The notes under the pieces are model-generated. The model worked only from the letters and a program-made list of their open reading frames with translations. It was not told where the DNA came from and made no database searches. The translations under genes were made by a program, and so were the position numbers. Shown here piece by piece: positions 18,527 through 28,868 of a DNA stretch of 64,000 nucleotides (the stretch's first letter is position 1; the number at the start of each line of letters is the position of its first letter). This DNA comes from Crassaminicella profunda (lineage in GTDB: Bacteria; Bacillota; Clostridia; Peptostreptococcales; Thermotaleaceae): positions 489,355 through 553,354 of the forward strand of contig NZ_CP082326.1 in NCBI RefSeq assembly GCF_019884785.1, read 5' to 3'.

Positions 18527-18790
18527 ATGTATTGTGAAGAAGTAATTGTGCAAAATGAAATGGGACTCCATGCAAGGCCAGCGCAGGTATTAGTAAAGGA
18601 AAGTTCAAAGTTTCAATCAGAAATTACAATGGTTAAAAAGGATAGACCGTATAATGCAAAGAGTATTATTAGCGTAATGAGTATGGGAGCAATGAAGGGG
18701 GATAAAATTACTTTAGAAGCTGAAGGGAAAGATGAAAAAGAGGCTGTAAAAGCTATTGCATCCCTTATAAAGAGTGGATTTGGAGAATAA
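18527..18790 (+). CDS. Second HPr-family phosphocarrier protein
   Basis: 87 residues with the phospho-His at His15 in GLHARPAQVLV and a Ser46-like site in NAKSIISVMSMGAMKGD. The ATG at 18527 has GGGGGATTTACTT upstream; the earlier ATG at 18512 is too close to the RBS. It is distinct from the HPr at 10896 and is placed within the fructose/mannose-type PTS operon, so it may be a dedicated carrier for that system. Both HPr proteins keep the His and the Ser, so both could also signal to CcpA. Confidence 0.95.
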   Translation: MYCEEVIVQNEMGLHARPAQVLVKESSKFQSEITMVKKDRPYNAKSIISVMSMGAMKGDKITLEAEGKDEKEAVKAIASLIKSGFGE

Positions 18791-18824
18791 AGGATTAAAA
18801 TACTCCCAATAGAGGAGGAATTGT

Positions 18825-20786
18825 ATGGATCGAATCATGAAAATCACCAAAATTTTACTTGAGCATAAAGAACCCGTTACGATCAACCAAATAGCCTTAG
18901 AGCTTCAGGTATCTAATAAGACAGTACGTAATGATTTGAAAAAACTTCAGGATTTTGTGGAAAGGGAAGGGTTACGATTAAGCAAAAAGACTGGAGTAGG
19001 TACAAGGATTGAAGGGGCTGAAGAAAATAAAGTACAGCTTTTGCAAAGACTCAAAAAAGATATTGATTATGTTGAGCCCTATTCTCGTGAAGGAAGGCAA
19101 AACTATATCTTAAAAAGACTATTTATGAATAGTAAAAGTATCACCATTCAAGAGCTTGCTGATGAATTGTATGTTTGCACGGCAACTATTCATAATGATT
19201 TAAAAGAACTTGAAATGTGGCTTGAGGATTTTCATTTAAAATTAAATAAAAAAAGAAACTATGGGGTAGAGGTTATAGGAGAAGAAGAAGATTACAGGAA
19301 GGCTATTTCAAGTCTTCTTTCTCAGAGCAAGGAAGTTGAGGAACTACAGGAATTATTGTATTCAGCATATAACGGGAGAATTGACTATCCATCTCTGATA
19401 GAGCTTAAAGGATTGATGGATATAGATTATAAAAGATTAGAAGAACTGTTAAATGGGGTAGAGAAACAGCTAAAATTTAGATTTTCTCAGGAAGCCTATA
19501 TTAGCTTAGTAATTCATATTGTTATATCTATGAGACGAATCAAAGAAGGTAAGGATATTTTGTTATCTAGGACCATTTTAAGTAATATCAAAAATACAGA
19601 AGAATTTCAATGTGCAAAAGAAATGAGTAGCAAAATGCAGGAATACTTTAATGTATTAAAACCAGAATCAGAAATAGGATATATTACCCTTCATATATTA
19701 GGAAGTAAAATTCATCAAAAAGATTTAGGGGATTTGAAATTTTCCTTTGAAAAGATTGAAGAGTCAGAAATTGCAGTAGAAATAGGCAAAAGTATTGTAG
19801 ATGTAGCAAGTGATGCATTGAATATGAATTTGAGAGAGGATCAAGCCCTTATTAATGGATTGATTTTGCATTTAAGACCAACAATCAATCGTCTAAAATA
19901 TGGATTGACTTTAAACAATCCTATTTTAGAAGACATCAAAAGTAATTATCCAGATATTTTTGGAGTAGCTTGGATGAGTAGTAGAGTGTTTGAAAAATAT
20001 TTGGATAAAAAGATACCAGAATCAGAAATAGGCTATATAGCCCTTCATCTAGGAGCAGCTGTAGAAAGGAATAGACGACAAATAAAGACCTTGGTAATTT
20101 GCCATAGTGGAATTGGTACTTCTCAATTATTATCAGCAAGACTTCAAAGATGCTTTAAAGAAATTGAGATTTTAGGGATTGTTGCTTCTACAGAATTAAC
20201 AAAGGATATGCTAGATGATGCTGATTTGATTATATCCACCGTTCCTCTTCAAATAGATCGGCTAGTGTTAGTTATTAGTCCTCTTTTTACCCAAGCAGAT
20301 ATAAGAAAGGTAGATCAATATATTTATAAGATTCATCAAAAAATGGTTCATAAGGATTTAAAGGAAAATCCTATTGAAAAAGAGGTTTTTTATAGAAGTA
20401 AAAAAATAAACAACAAAGAAGAAGTAATAAATGAAATGTGCGAATATTTAGAAATAAAACAATATATTAAAAGAAATTTTAAGGAAAGTGTCTTATTAAG
20501 AGAAAATATTATGGCTACAGAAGTAGGAAATGGCATAGCTATTCCCCATGGAGATCCAAAAGAAGTAAAAAAATCTTGTATTGCTCTTACGGTGTTAGAG
20601 CATTCAATGAAATGGGATAAAGAATGGGTAGAATTTATTTTTATGATTTGTATTGCTGAAAAGGATATAGCAAAAACCAAAATTCTTATTAAAAATTTAT
20701 ATAAGAACATGGATAAACCTGAATTTTTAAAGGGATTGAGAGAAGGAGATAAAAATATCAAAAATATGCTAGAAAGATTAGTGTAA
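18825..20786 (+). CDS. PRD-type transcriptional activator (ManR/MtlR family)
   Basis: About 653 residues with the full layout: helix-turn-helix (ITKILLEHKEPVTINQIALELQVSNKTVRNDLKKL by position 1-45), a second winged helix (about 95-130, ITIQELADELYVCTATIHNDLKEL), PRD1 and PRD2 (about 180-400, His in LVIHIVISM, YITLHILG, LILHLRPTI, YIALHLGAA), an EIIB-like domain with Cys in VICHSGIGTSQLL (about 425-515) and a C-terminal EIIA-like domain with His in GIAIPHGDPK (about 520-650). Phosphorylation by the PTS tunes its activity. It lies between the second HPr and manA, matching the manR-manP-manA grouping of Bacillus. Its likely sites are the two operators at 16266 and 18056. Confidence 0.93.
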   Translation: MDRIMKITKILLEHKEPVTINQIALELQVSNKTVRNDLKKLQDFVEREGLRLSKKTGVGTRIEGAEENKVQLLQRLKKDIDYVEPYSREGRQNYILKRLFMNSKSITIQELADELYVCTATIHNDLKELEMWLEDFHLKLNKKRNYGVEVIGEEEDYRKAISSLLSQSKEVEELQELLYSAYNGRIDYPSLIELKGLMDIDYKRLEELLNGVEKQLKFRFSQEAYISLVIHIVISMRRIKEGKDILLSRTILSNIKNTEEFQCAKEMSSKMQEYFNVLKPESEIGYITLHILGSKIHQKDLGDLKFSFEKIEESEIAVEIGKSIVDVASDALNMNLREDQALINGLILHLRPTINRLKYGLTLNNPILEDIKSNYPDIFGVAWMSSRVFEKYLDKKIPESEIGYIALHLGAAVERNRRQIKTLVICHSGIGTSQLLSARLQRCFKEIEILGIVASTELTKDMLDDADLIISTVPLQIDRLVLVISPLFTQADIRKVDQYIYKIHQKMVHKDLKENPIEKEVFYRSKKINNKEEVINEMCEYLEIKQYIKRNFKESVLLRENIMATEVGNGIAIPHGDPKEVKKSCIALTVLEHSMKWDKEWVEFIFMICIAEKDIAKTKILIKNLYKNMDKPEFLKGLREGDKNIKNMLERLV

Positions 20787-20807
20787 GTATAAGTGGGAGG
20801 TGGGTGC

Positions 20808-21809
20808 ATGTATCCACTAAAATTTGAGCATATATATGTAAATAAAGTTTGGGGTGGAAGAAATTTATCAACTTTTAGAGAAGATCTACCCTCAGGGGAA
20901 ATAGGGGAAAGTTGGGAAATTGCATGCCATAAGGATGTAATCAGTATCATTGCAAATGGTAAATATAAAGGGATGAAGTTAGATGAACTAATATTAAAAG
21001 AGCGTGAAGATATTCTTGGGACGGAAATTTCAAAGGAACATTTTCCATTACTCATCAAGTTTTTAGACGCACAAAGTAAATTATCTATTCAAGTGCATCC
21101 TAATGATTTTTATGCCATTGAAAATGAGAATGATTTAGGAAAGACAGAAGCTTGGGTTGTATTAGAGGCTGAAGAGAATGCCAATATGATATTAGGGATA
21201 AAAGATTGCTCTCCTGAAGGTTTTAGAGAAGCTTTAGAAAAAGGAAATTTAGAGCCTTGTCTACATCGTATATCTGTTAAAAAGGGCGATGTATATTTTA
21301 TTCAAAGTGGATTAATTCATACAATGGAAGGTGTTTTGGTAGCTGAGATTCAGCAAAATAGTGATACTACTTATAGAGTATATGACTATAATCGAGGCAG
21401 GGAACTCCATATAAAAAAGGCAATGGATGTGATGGATTTTTCACTTCATGCAAGAAAAGCTTCAGGGCTCTGTACTCAAGGGGAAGGATATGAAAAGACT
21501 TACTATTGCTATGATCATAATTTTTCTTTAGAGAAATATAAGATTGAAAGTAGCTGTATAGAAAAAAGTGATAAAGAAAGATTTTATATTTTTATCTGTA
21601 TTGATGGAGAAGGTTTAATTCGGTATTCTAATGGGATTGAAGAAATTAGAAAAGGGGATACCCTATTCATTCCTGCAGGATTAGGGACATATACCTTAGA
21701 TGGAAATTTCACATTATTAAAAGCTTATGTTCCAAATATAAAAAAACTAGAAAAAGAAATTTTAGGAGAAATTAAATATCTGTCTGATTGTTATGAAGCC
21801 CACTTATAA
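20808..21809 (+). CDS. manA: Class I mannose-6-phosphate isomerase
   Basis: 333 residues. Zinc-binding and active-site motifs are present: SIQVHPND (Gln and His), LGKTEAWVVLEAE (Glu), GLIHTMEGVLVAEIQQNSDTTYRVYDYNR (His and the catalytic Arg region). It interconverts mannose-6-phosphate and fructose-6-phosphate, feeding the PTS product into the glycolytic genes at 13-16 kb. The ATG at 20808 has GGGAGGTGGGTGC; the upstream start at 20793 lies in the RBS. The gene ends within its own terminator. Confidence 0.95.
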   Translation: MYPLKFEHIYVNKVWGGRNLSTFREDLPSGEIGESWEIACHKDVISIIANGKYKGMKLDELILKEREDILGTEISKEHFPLLIKFLDAQSKLSIQVHPNDFYAIENENDLGKTEAWVVLEAEENANMILGIKDCSPEGFREALEKGNLEPCLHRISVKKGDVYFIQSGLIHTMEGVLVAEIQQNSDTTYRVYDYNRGRELHIKKAMDVMDFSLHARKASGLCTQGEGYEKTYYCYDHNFSLEKYKIESSCIEKSDKERFYIFICIDGEGLIRYSNGIEEIRKGDTLFIPAGLGTYTLDGNFTLLKAYVPNIKKLEKEILGEIKYLSDCYEAHL

Positions 21810-21821
21810 AAGTGGGCTTTT
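21796..21821 (+). terminator. Terminator overlapping the manA stop codon
   Basis: AAGCCCACTT pairs with AAGTGGGCTT, followed by TT. The TAA stop lies in the loop, so termination structure and coding end are shared. Confidence 0.8.
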
Positions 21822-21897
21822 ATGGTAGAAATATAGTAAAAATAGTCTGAAAAGTTTATAATAGAAATAAGAATATTATGTTTTTAGGGGGGATAAA

Positions 21898-23763
21898 ATG
21901 CCCAAAATGTTTTCAACAATATATAATGCTGTCATATCCTTATTTAAAAGTAGGAATAAAGAAAAGGAATATATGAAAGAAAAACAAAAAGAAAGAGAAA
22001 CCAGCTTAAAATGTGCAGAAGAAATTGCTAATTTAGGTAGATGGGAATGGGATTATAGGTTGAATCAATTGATTCTTTCTCATGAAGCCTATAGAATACT
22101 TGGAATTGAAAAAGAAGAGTTTAATGGAACTTACCAATGGCTTCTTGAAAATTTAGTTCATAAAAGTTATAAAAAAGATATGGAAGAAGCTATCATAAAA
22201 ATAAGAGATTTTAATGAAGTTGAAAAGGTAGAATTTAAAATCATTAAACCTGATGGAGAAGAAAGTTGGATTAGAAGAAATGGCATGCTTTTATATGATG
22301 AGGATGGGAATAAATTAAAATTGATGGGTACAGTACAGGATATTACAGACTATAAGGAAACAGAATTGGCTATACAGGAAAATTTAAAATTTCTTCAGAC
22401 CCTTATAGATACTATTCCTAATCCGATATTTTATAAGGATGAAAAAATGATTTATAGGCATTGTAATAAAGCTTTAATAGAATATTTAGGACTTAAAAGA
22501 GATGAAGTGATTAATCATGGCGTATATGATACTTATCCAAAAGAGCTTGCAGATATTTATTACAAAGCAGATTGTGAGTTAATGGAGAAAAAGGGAAAAC
22601 AAATTTATGAAGCAAACATTCCGTATAAGGATGGAACTTATCATGATGTCATATTCAATAAAGCTGTTTATATGAATCAAAAGGAAGAAACAAAAGGGAT
22701 TGTTGGGGTTATGGTAGATATTACGGAACGAAAAAAGGCTCAAAAAAAAATACAAAGGTTATTAAAATTAAAGGATGCTATGGCAGAAGTAACCCATGCA
22801 GTTATTGGCACTTTAGATATTCATGAATTATTTGATTTGATACTACAAAAGGCAATCACTACAATGGATGGTGGAGAGAAAGGATCTATATTGCTTTTAG
22901 GAAAAGATGAGCAGATAAGAATTGTTCGATCAAAAGGATATAATAGGGAAGAAGTTAATAAATTTAGTGTTTCACTTCAGGAATCTTTTGTATGGAGAAA
23001 GACGAATGGGAAGCTTGATAGAGTAGTGATTATCAATGATGTTGATAAAATGGTAGATAAAACAGCTTTACTGACGGAAAAAGGATTGTCCATAAAATCT
23101 ATTATTAGTGCGCCCATTACTATAGAAGAAAAATTTTATGGATTTTTAAATGTAGACAGCATCAATAATCATGCTTTTGATGAAGAAGATCTAGAGATTA
23201 TGGAGTATATGAGAAGTCAAATTGAAATTGCTATTAGTAAACATAGACTTTATGAGAGAAGTATTTATTTATCAAGATATGATGAATTAACGAATATCTA
23301 TAATAGAAGTTATTTTGAAGAATTATTTGAAAGCTATATAAAAAAAGCTATTCGCTATGATGAAAGTTTTCTATTATGTATATTTGATTTAAATGGATTA
23401 AAATATGTAAATGATACGTATGGACATTTAGCAGGAGATGCATTAATAAAAAGTTTTGCTACGACCCTAAAGGGACAGATAAGAGATTCAGATATTTTTG
23501 CAAGATATGGCGGTGACGAATTTGTGGGGGTTTTCTTTGAGGCAAATGAGATAAGTCTTACTGAGAAGTTTGAAACCCTCATAAGATATTTTAAAAATCA
23601 TCCGATCATATGGCAAGAAAATGATATAATCTGTAGTTTTAGTTATGGATTTGCTAGTTTTCCAAAGGAAAGTAATGATTATAACGAGTTGGTGAAAATA
23701 GGTGATGAACGGATGTATAGGTATAAACAAAAAATAAAAAATAAAAAAATTCAAACCTATTGA
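21898..23763 (+). CDS. PAS-PAS-GAF-GGDEF diguanylate cyclase
   Basis: 621 residues, no membrane segment, so cytosolic. A first PAS/PAC unit (about 40-155, GRWEWDYRLNQLILSHEAYRI by position, ends MGTVQDITDYKE), a second PAS (about 158-280, DTIPNPIFYKDE to VGVMVDITERKK), a GAF domain (about 300-450, KGSILLLGKDEQI) and a C-terminal GGDEF domain with intact GGDEF in ARYGGDEFVGVFF. RDSD five residues before GGDEF is a complete RxxD inhibitory site, so product feedback is expected. It should make c-di-GMP in response to a signal sensed by PAS or GAF. The start has TAGGGGGGATAAA. Confidence 0.93.
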   Translation: MPKMFSTIYNAVISLFKSRNKEKEYMKEKQKERETSLKCAEEIANLGRWEWDYRLNQLILSHEAYRILGIEKEEFNGTYQWLLENLVHKSYKKDMEEAIIKIRDFNEVEKVEFKIIKPDGEESWIRRNGMLLYDEDGNKLKLMGTVQDITDYKETELAIQENLKFLQTLIDTIPNPIFYKDEKMIYRHCNKALIEYLGLKRDEVINHGVYDTYPKELADIYYKADCELMEKKGKQIYEANIPYKDGTYHDVIFNKAVYMNQKEETKGIVGVMVDITERKKAQKKIQRLLKLKDAMAEVTHAVIGTLDIHELFDLILQKAITTMDGGEKGSILLLGKDEQIRIVRSKGYNREEVNKFSVSLQESFVWRKTNGKLDRVVIINDVDKMVDKTALLTEKGLSIKSIISAPITIEEKFYGFLNVDSINNHAFDEEDLEIMEYMRSQIEIAISKHRLYERSIYLSRYDELTNIYNRSYFEELFESYIKKAIRYDESFLLCIFDLNGLKYVNDTYGHLAGDALIKSFATTLKGQIRDSDIFARYGGDEFVGVFFEANEISLTEKFETLIRYFKNHPIIWQENDIICSFSYGFASFPKESNDYNELVKIGDERMYRYKQKIKNKKIQTY

Positions 23764-23811
23764 CATAAAAAATAACGAGCGTTATTATATATAATAATAA
23801 CGCTCGTTATT
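23760..23811 (+). promoter_or_regulatory. tetR promoter with two palindromic operators
   Basis: TTGACA (23760-23765), 17 bases, TATTAT (23783-23788). Two 16-bp palindromes sit at 23771-23786 (AATAACG-AG-CGTTATT) and 23796-23811 (AATAACG-CT-CGTTATT), 25 bp centre to centre. The first fills the promoter spacer, the second covers the transcription start region. This is the arrangement expected for autorepression by the TetR protein next door. The pair can also fold into one long hairpin followed by TTTTA, so it may double as the terminator of the upstream gene. Confidence 0.7.
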
Positions 23812-23876
23812 TTACTTTTTATGGTTTAAATGGTATATATTTATGTCTGCTAAAGGGGAGTGAGAGAAAGAAAAAA

Positions 23877-24488
23877 ATGATAGATGATGGAAATCCTACA
23901 AAACAAAAAATAATGGAAACTTCTTTACAATTATTCTCAAAAAATGGATATAGTGCTACATCTGTACGACAAATCTCTCGTGAAGCAGGATTTAGAGAGA
24001 GTGTCATATACAATCATTTTGCAGGAAAGTATGACATATTAAAAAATTTATACTTTATTGAAATAAAATCTGTACGTAAGATCTTTTTAAAAGATATAGA
24101 TATGAAATGGATGAAAGAAGATCCAAAGAAATTTTTAATGGTGATTGCGGATAAAATTATGATTTATTCTAATGATGAAGATCGAGCTAAATTTTTAAAA
24201 ATTATTATGATGGAAATGTTTCGAGATCATCAGGCAAAGGAGCTTATCCAAAAGGATGTTTTTGAAAATGGTAAAATAATGCTTGAACATATTTTTTTAA
24301 AGATGATGAAGGTAGGGTTAATCAAGGAAAAAAATCCATTGATTCTTGCAAATGAATTTTTAGGTCCTTTGATATTTTTTAATCTAGATCATCTTCTTTC
24401 AAATTTTAGTGATAAAAATAGAGAATCTAGAGATGATTTGATAAAATCACACATTGACTTTTTTTGGGAAAATGTGAAGATCGATTAA
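23877..24488 (+). CDS. TetR/AcrR-family transcriptional regulator
   Basis: 203 residues. The N-terminal helix-turn-helix (about 8-55) reads KIMETSLQLFSKNGYSATSVRQISREAGF...VIYNHFAGKYDILKN in order, typical of TetR. The C-terminal ligand-binding domain is less conserved. It lies 24 bases upstream of the activase gene with no terminator between, so the two form an operon. Twin palindromes in its promoter suggest autoregulation. The natural ligand may be an acyl-CoA or a related metabolite, judged from the partner gene only. The RBS (GGGGAGTGAGAG) is unusually far, about 15 bases, from the ATG. Confidence 0.92.
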   Translation: MIDDGNPTKQKIMETSLQLFSKNGYSATSVRQISREAGFRESVIYNHFAGKYDILKNLYFIEIKSVRKIFLKDIDMKWMKEDPKKFLMVIADKIMIYSNDEDRAKFLKIIMMEMFRDHQAKELIQKDVFENGKIMLEHIFLKMMKVGLIKEKNPLILANEFLGPLIFFNLDHLLSNFSDKNRESRDDLIKSHIDFFWENVKID

Positions 24489-24512
24489 TCTAAGTAATAG
24501 GGGGATTAAAGG

Positions 24513-27500
24513 ATGAAAAAAGTTCTCAAAGTAGGACTTGATGTAGGTTCAACAACAGTAAAAATGGTTATATTAGATAAAGGATTTGACGTGCTTTATA
24601 AAAAATATGTAAGACATTTTTCAGATATAAAAAATACGGTTGTATCTATGGTAGAGGATGCAAAAGGCGTTTTAGAGGATAATTTTATCACAGCAATGAT
24701 TACAGGTTCTGGAGGACTCAATATTTCAGAAAAACTTGAGATTCCTTTTATACAAGAAGTGATTGCTTGTACCAATACCATTGAAAATATGATTCCAGAT
24801 ACGGATGTAGCTATAGAGCTTGGTGGAGAAGATGCAAAGATTACCTATCTTGGAGAATCTATTGAACAAAGAATGAATGGAACTTGTGCAGGGGGGACAG
24901 GAGCGTTTATCGATCAAATGGCAGCTTTACTCCGAACAGATGCGCAAGGACTGAATGCATTAGCAGGGAAACATAAAATCATCTATCCTATTGCATCTAG
25001 ATGTGGTGTGTTTGCTAAAACAGATATTCAGCCTCTTTTAAATGAAGGTGCTGCAAAGGAAGATATTGCTGCATCTGTGTTTCAAGCAGTTGTCAATCAA
25101 ACCATTAGTGGGCTTGCCCAAGGAAGAGCTATTAAAGGAAATATTGCTTTTTTAGGAGGACCACTACATTTTTTATCAGAGCTTAGAAATCGGTTTATAG
25201 ATACGTTAAAGATAGAGGATAAAAAAGTGATTTTCCCTGAAGATTCCCAGTATTTTGTAGCTATAGGGGCTGCCATTTCTTCTAAAGATGAACAGCCTGT
25301 ACCTTTTAAGTGTTTATATGAAAAGGTACCAAGAATTTATGCTAAGGGGTATGGAGAAAATAAAAAGATTGCCCCTTTATTTTCAAATGATGTAGAATAT
25401 AATTTATTCAAAGAAAGACATCGTAAAGCTAAGGTAAAACGAGTAGATTTAAAAACTTATGAAGGAAATGCATACTTAGGAATCGATGCAGGTTCTACTA
25501 CAACTAAAATTGCTTTAATCGATGAAGATGGAGGACTTTTATATTCTCACTATGGAAGCAATATGGGAAAACCATTAACCTCTACTATTGCTGCATGTAA
25601 AGATCTTTATGGGCAGATGAATGAAAAGACAAAGATCGTAAATTCTACTGTAACGGGTTATGGAGAGCATTTAATTAAAGCAGCATTAAAGATTGATTTA
25701 GGAGAAATTGAAACGGTAGCCCATTACAAGGCAGCTGAGTTTTTCCTTCCAGGAGTAGATTTTGTATTAGATATTGGTGGACAGGATATGAAGAGTTTAA
25801 AAATTCATAATGGTACCATTGATTCTATTATGTTAAATGAAGCTTGTTCTTCAGGCTGTGGTTCTTTTATTGAAACCTTTGCAAATTCATTGAATATGGA
25901 TGTAGCTTCCTTTGCAAAAGAATCTATTAAGTCTCATAGTCCAGTAGATTTAGGGACTAGATGTACTGTATTTATGAATTCAAGGGTAAAACAGGCACAA
26001 AAGGAAAATGTAGATGTAACGGATATTTCAGCAGGAATTTCCATATCTGTTATTAAAAATGCCTTATACAAAGTAATAAGAATGAGGAATCCAAAGGATT
26101 TAGGAGAAAAAATAGTTGTACAAGGGGGAACTTTCTATAATGAAGCAGTCCTTCGTGCTCTTGAAAAAATCATTGGAAAAGAAGTGATCAGACCGGATAT
26201 AGCAGGAATCATGGGTGCATTTGGTGCAGCTTTAGTTGCAAGAGAGCAATTTACAAAGGGATATAAAACCAGTTTATTGAAAGAAAATGAACTTGAGACC
26301 TTTAAAACAGAAACATCTATGAAGCGATGTGGATTATGTGGAAATAATTGTTTGATTACCATTAATCATTTTTCTGATGGAAGAGAATATATTTCAGGGA
26401 ACAGATGTGAAAGAGGAGCAGGGATAGAAAAAGAGGAAAATCTTATTCCAAATCTTTATGAATATAAGTATAAGAGAGTATTTGATTATAAACCTTTATC
26501 AAAGGATGAAGCCAAAAGAGGAATCATTGGAATTCCTAGGGTGTTGAATATGTATGAGGATTATCCATTTTGGGCTACCTTTTTTAAAGCATTAGGCTAC
26601 CAGGTTATTTTATCGGGTCGTTCCTCTAAAAAAATATATGAGTTAGGAATGGAAACCATTCCTTCAGAAAGTGTATGTTATCCTGCAAAGCTTGTTCATG
26701 GTCATATGATGGATTTAATGAATAAAGGGGTAAAAAAGATTTTTTATCCATGTATTCCCTATAATAAAAAAGAAGATCTAGATGCAGGAGATCATTATAA
26801 TTGTCCTGTAGTTACCTCTTATGCAGAGACTATCTATGCCAATATAGATCGTTTAAAAAGTGAAGAGATTGTTTTTTACCATCCATTCCTACCAATAGAT
26901 GATGAAAAGAGAATGGAAAAGCGGTTAGTAGAAGAATTAAAAGGAGAAAACATTCCAAAGACAGAGATTATAAAAGCTGTAAGAATATCTTACAAGGAGC
27001 TTGAACGTTTCCGAGAGGATATAAGAAAAAAAGGGGAAGAGACCTTAAAATATATAGATGAAAATAATATAAAAGGAATTGTCCTAGCAGGAAGACCTTA
27101 CCATGTAGATCCTGAGATTAATCATGGGATTCCACAGCTTATAAAATCTTTAGGGTTTGCAGTACTATCAGAAGATAGTGTAAGTCATATTAAAAAACCT
27201 GAAAGACCTCTTCGGGTGGTAGATCAATGGGTATATCATTCAAGACTTTATGCAGCAGCTACTTTTGTTGCACAGCGTAAAAATATAGAACTGGTTCAGT
27301 TAAATAGTTTTGGCTGTGGACTAGATGCTATTACAACAGACCAAATTCAAGAGATATTAGAAAGATACGGAAAAATCTATACCTTATTAAAAATAGATGA
27401 GATCAATAATCTTGGAGCTGTAAGAATCCGTATAAGATCTCTCCTAGCAGCTATTAAAGAAAGGGATAAGAGAAACTTTTACCCTAAAAGGCTTTATGAA

Positions 27501-28757
27501 AATGATGAAAAAGTATTATTTACAAAGGAAATGAAGAAAAATCATACGATTTTAGCTCCTCAAATGTCTCCTATACATTTTCAGTTTTTAGATGTGGGAT
27601 TTAAAAAGGCAGGATACAATATAGAAATTTTAGGAAAAGTAGGAAAAGGTGCTGTCGATGAGGGACTGACCTATGTACATAATGATGCATGCTATCCAGC
27701 TATTATTACTATAGGCCAGATTATGGAAGCTTTAAAATCAGGAAAGTATGATTTGAACAATACTTCTGTTATCATATCCCAAACAGGTGGAGGCTGTCGT
27801 GCAACCAATTATATTGCCTTTTTAAGAAAAGCATTAAAGGATGCAGGAATGAAGCAGATTCCTGTGATTTCCATGAATGCATCAGGACTTGAGAAAAATC
27901 CAGGTTTTAAATTAAAACCTTCTACATTAGATAATTTAATGATGGGACTTATTTATGGCGATCTTTTAATGAGAGTATTACTTCGGGTTCGCCCTTATGA
28001 AAAAATAAAAGGATCAGCCAATAATTTGTATCATACTTGGGTGAAAAAATGCAAAGAAAGCTTAAAAGTGGGTAGGAAAAAAGACTTCAAAGAAAATATT
28101 AAAAGAATTGTTGAAGATTTTGATGGATTAGAGATTCATGAGGATTTAGTAAAACCAAGAGTAGGTGTAGTAGGAGAAATTCTTGTGAAATTCCATCCAG
28201 ATGCCAATAATCATGTAGTAGATTTCTTAGAAAGTGAAGGGGCAGAAGCGGTGGTACCAGATCTTACGGACTTTTTATTATATTGTGCATATGATCGTAA
28301 AACACAATATGAAAAGTTATCAGGAAATTTTCTATCTATGATTTTTGGAAATATTGCTATAAGAGGAATCGAAAGCTATCGAAAGGATATGAGAAGGGTG
28401 CTACATGAAAGTAAAAGATTTGAAGCACCAAAAGAAATTGAGGAACTAGCCCATGCTGCAAAAAGTCATTTATCCCTTTGTAACCAAACAGGAGAAGGAT
28501 GGTTCTTAACAGCAGAAATGATAGAGCTCATTGAAAGTGGTACAAAAAATATTCTTTGTCTTCAACCCTTTGCGTGTTTACCAAACCATATAACAGGAAA
28601 GGGAATGATCAAAGAACTAAGAAGAAGCTATCCAAAAGCGAATATTGCACCTATAGATTATGATCCAGGGGCTAGTGAAGTAAATCAGATCAATCGTATA
28701 AAATTGATGCTTTCAGTAGCTTTTAAAAACTTAGAAAAAGAAGAAAGTTATGCATAA
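24513..28757 (+). CDS. Fused acyl-CoA dehydratase activase (2-hydroxyglutaryl-CoA dehydratase activator-like)
   Basis: 1414 residues. Two BadF/BadG/BcrA/BcrD ATPase modules come first: [12 protein letters not shown] (about 7-18) with [11 protein letters not shown], then [13 protein letters not shown] (about 325) with [11 protein letters not shown]; in the activase family such cysteines hold a [4Fe-4S] cluster between subunits. A cysteine-rich segment follows (about 605-645, RCGLCGNNC...NRCERGAG), then a DUF2229-like region ([20 protein letters not shown] by position 675) and a HgdB-like reductase part with [11 protein letters not shown]. Short activases have one ATPase module; this long form is a known clostridial architecture whose substrate is not settled. 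It likely uses ATP to drive low-potential electron transfer. It is co-transcribed with the TetR gene and followed by a terminator. Confidence 0.9.
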   Translation: MKKVLKVGLDVGSTTVKMVILDKGFDVLYKKYVRHFSDIKNTVVSMVEDAKGVLEDNFITAMITGSGGLNISEKLEIPFIQEVIACTNTIENMIPDTDVAIELGGEDAKITYLGESIEQRMNGTCAGGTGAFIDQMAALLRTDAQGLNALAGKHKIIYPIASRCGVFAKTDIQPLLNEGAAKEDIAASVFQAVVNQTISGLAQGRAIKGNIAFLGGPLHFLSELRNRFIDTLKIEDKKVIFPEDSQYFVAIGAAISSKDEQPVPFKCLYEKVPRIYAKGYGENKKIAPLFSNDVEYNLFKERHRKAKVKRVDLKTYEGNAYLGIDAGSTTTKIALIDEDGGLLYSHYGSNMGKPLTSTIAACKDLYGQMNEKTKIVNSTVTGYGEHLIKAALKIDLGEIETVAHYKAAEFFLPGVDFVLDIGGQDMKSLKIHNGTIDSIMLNEACSSGCGSFIETFANSLNMDVASFAKESIKSHSPVDLGTRCTVFMNSRVKQAQKENVDVTDISAGISISVIKNALYKVIRMRNPKDLGEKIVVQGGTFYNEAVLRALEKIIGKEVIRPDIAGIMGAFGAALVAREQFTKGYKTSLLKENELETFKTETSMKRCGLCGNNCLITINHFSDGREYISGNRCERGAGIEKEENLIPNLYEYKYKRVFDYKPLSKDEAKRGIIGIPRVLNMYEDYPFWATFFKALGYQVILSGRSSKKIYELGMETIPSESVCYPAKLVHGHMMDLMNKGVKKIFYPCIPYNKKEDLDAGDHYNCPVVTSYAETIYANIDRLKSEEIVFYHPFLPIDDEKRMEKRLVEELKGENIPKTEIIKAVRISYKELERFREDIRKKGEETLKYIDENNIKGIVLAGRPYHVDPEINHGIPQLIKSLGFAVLSEDSVSHIKKPERPLRVVDQWVYHSRLYAAATFVAQRKNIELVQLNSFGCGLDAITTDQIQEILERYGKIYTLLKIDEINNLGAVRIRIRSLLAAIKERDKRNFYPKRLYENDEKVLFTKEMKKNHTILAPQMSPIHFQFLDVGFKKAGYNIEILGKVGKGAVDEGLTYVHNDACYPAIITIGQIMEALKSGKYDLNNTSVIISQTGGGCRATNYIAFLRKALKDAGMKQIPVISMNASGLEKNPGFKLKPSTLDNLMMGLIYGDLLMRVLLRVRPYEKIKGSANNLYHTWVKKCKESLKVGRKKDFKENIKRIVEDFDGLEIHEDLVKPRVGVVGEILVKFHPDANNHVVDFLESEGAEAVVPDLTDFLLYCAYDRKTQYEKLSGNFLSMIFGNIAIRGIESYRKDMRRVLHESKRFEAPKEIEELAHAAKSHLSLCNQTGEGWFLTAEMIELIESGTKNILCLQPFACLPNHITGKGMIKELRRSYPKANIAPIDYDPGASEVNQINRIKLMLSVAFKNLEKEESYA

Positions 28758-28762
28758 TAAAA

Positions 28763-28797
28763 GGGGCTGTCTCAAAATAACGAGATAGCCTCTTTTG
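28763..28797 (+). terminator. Rho-independent terminator after the activase
   Basis: AGGGGCTGTCTC pairs with GAGATAGCCTCTTTT with a short AAAATAAC loop. Confidence 0.85.
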
Positions 28798-28868
28798 CAC
28801 GTTAAAGGATATAAAATTTTAAAAGAAAGTTTTAAAAATTTATTTTCTAAAAAAGTAAATATTTATTT

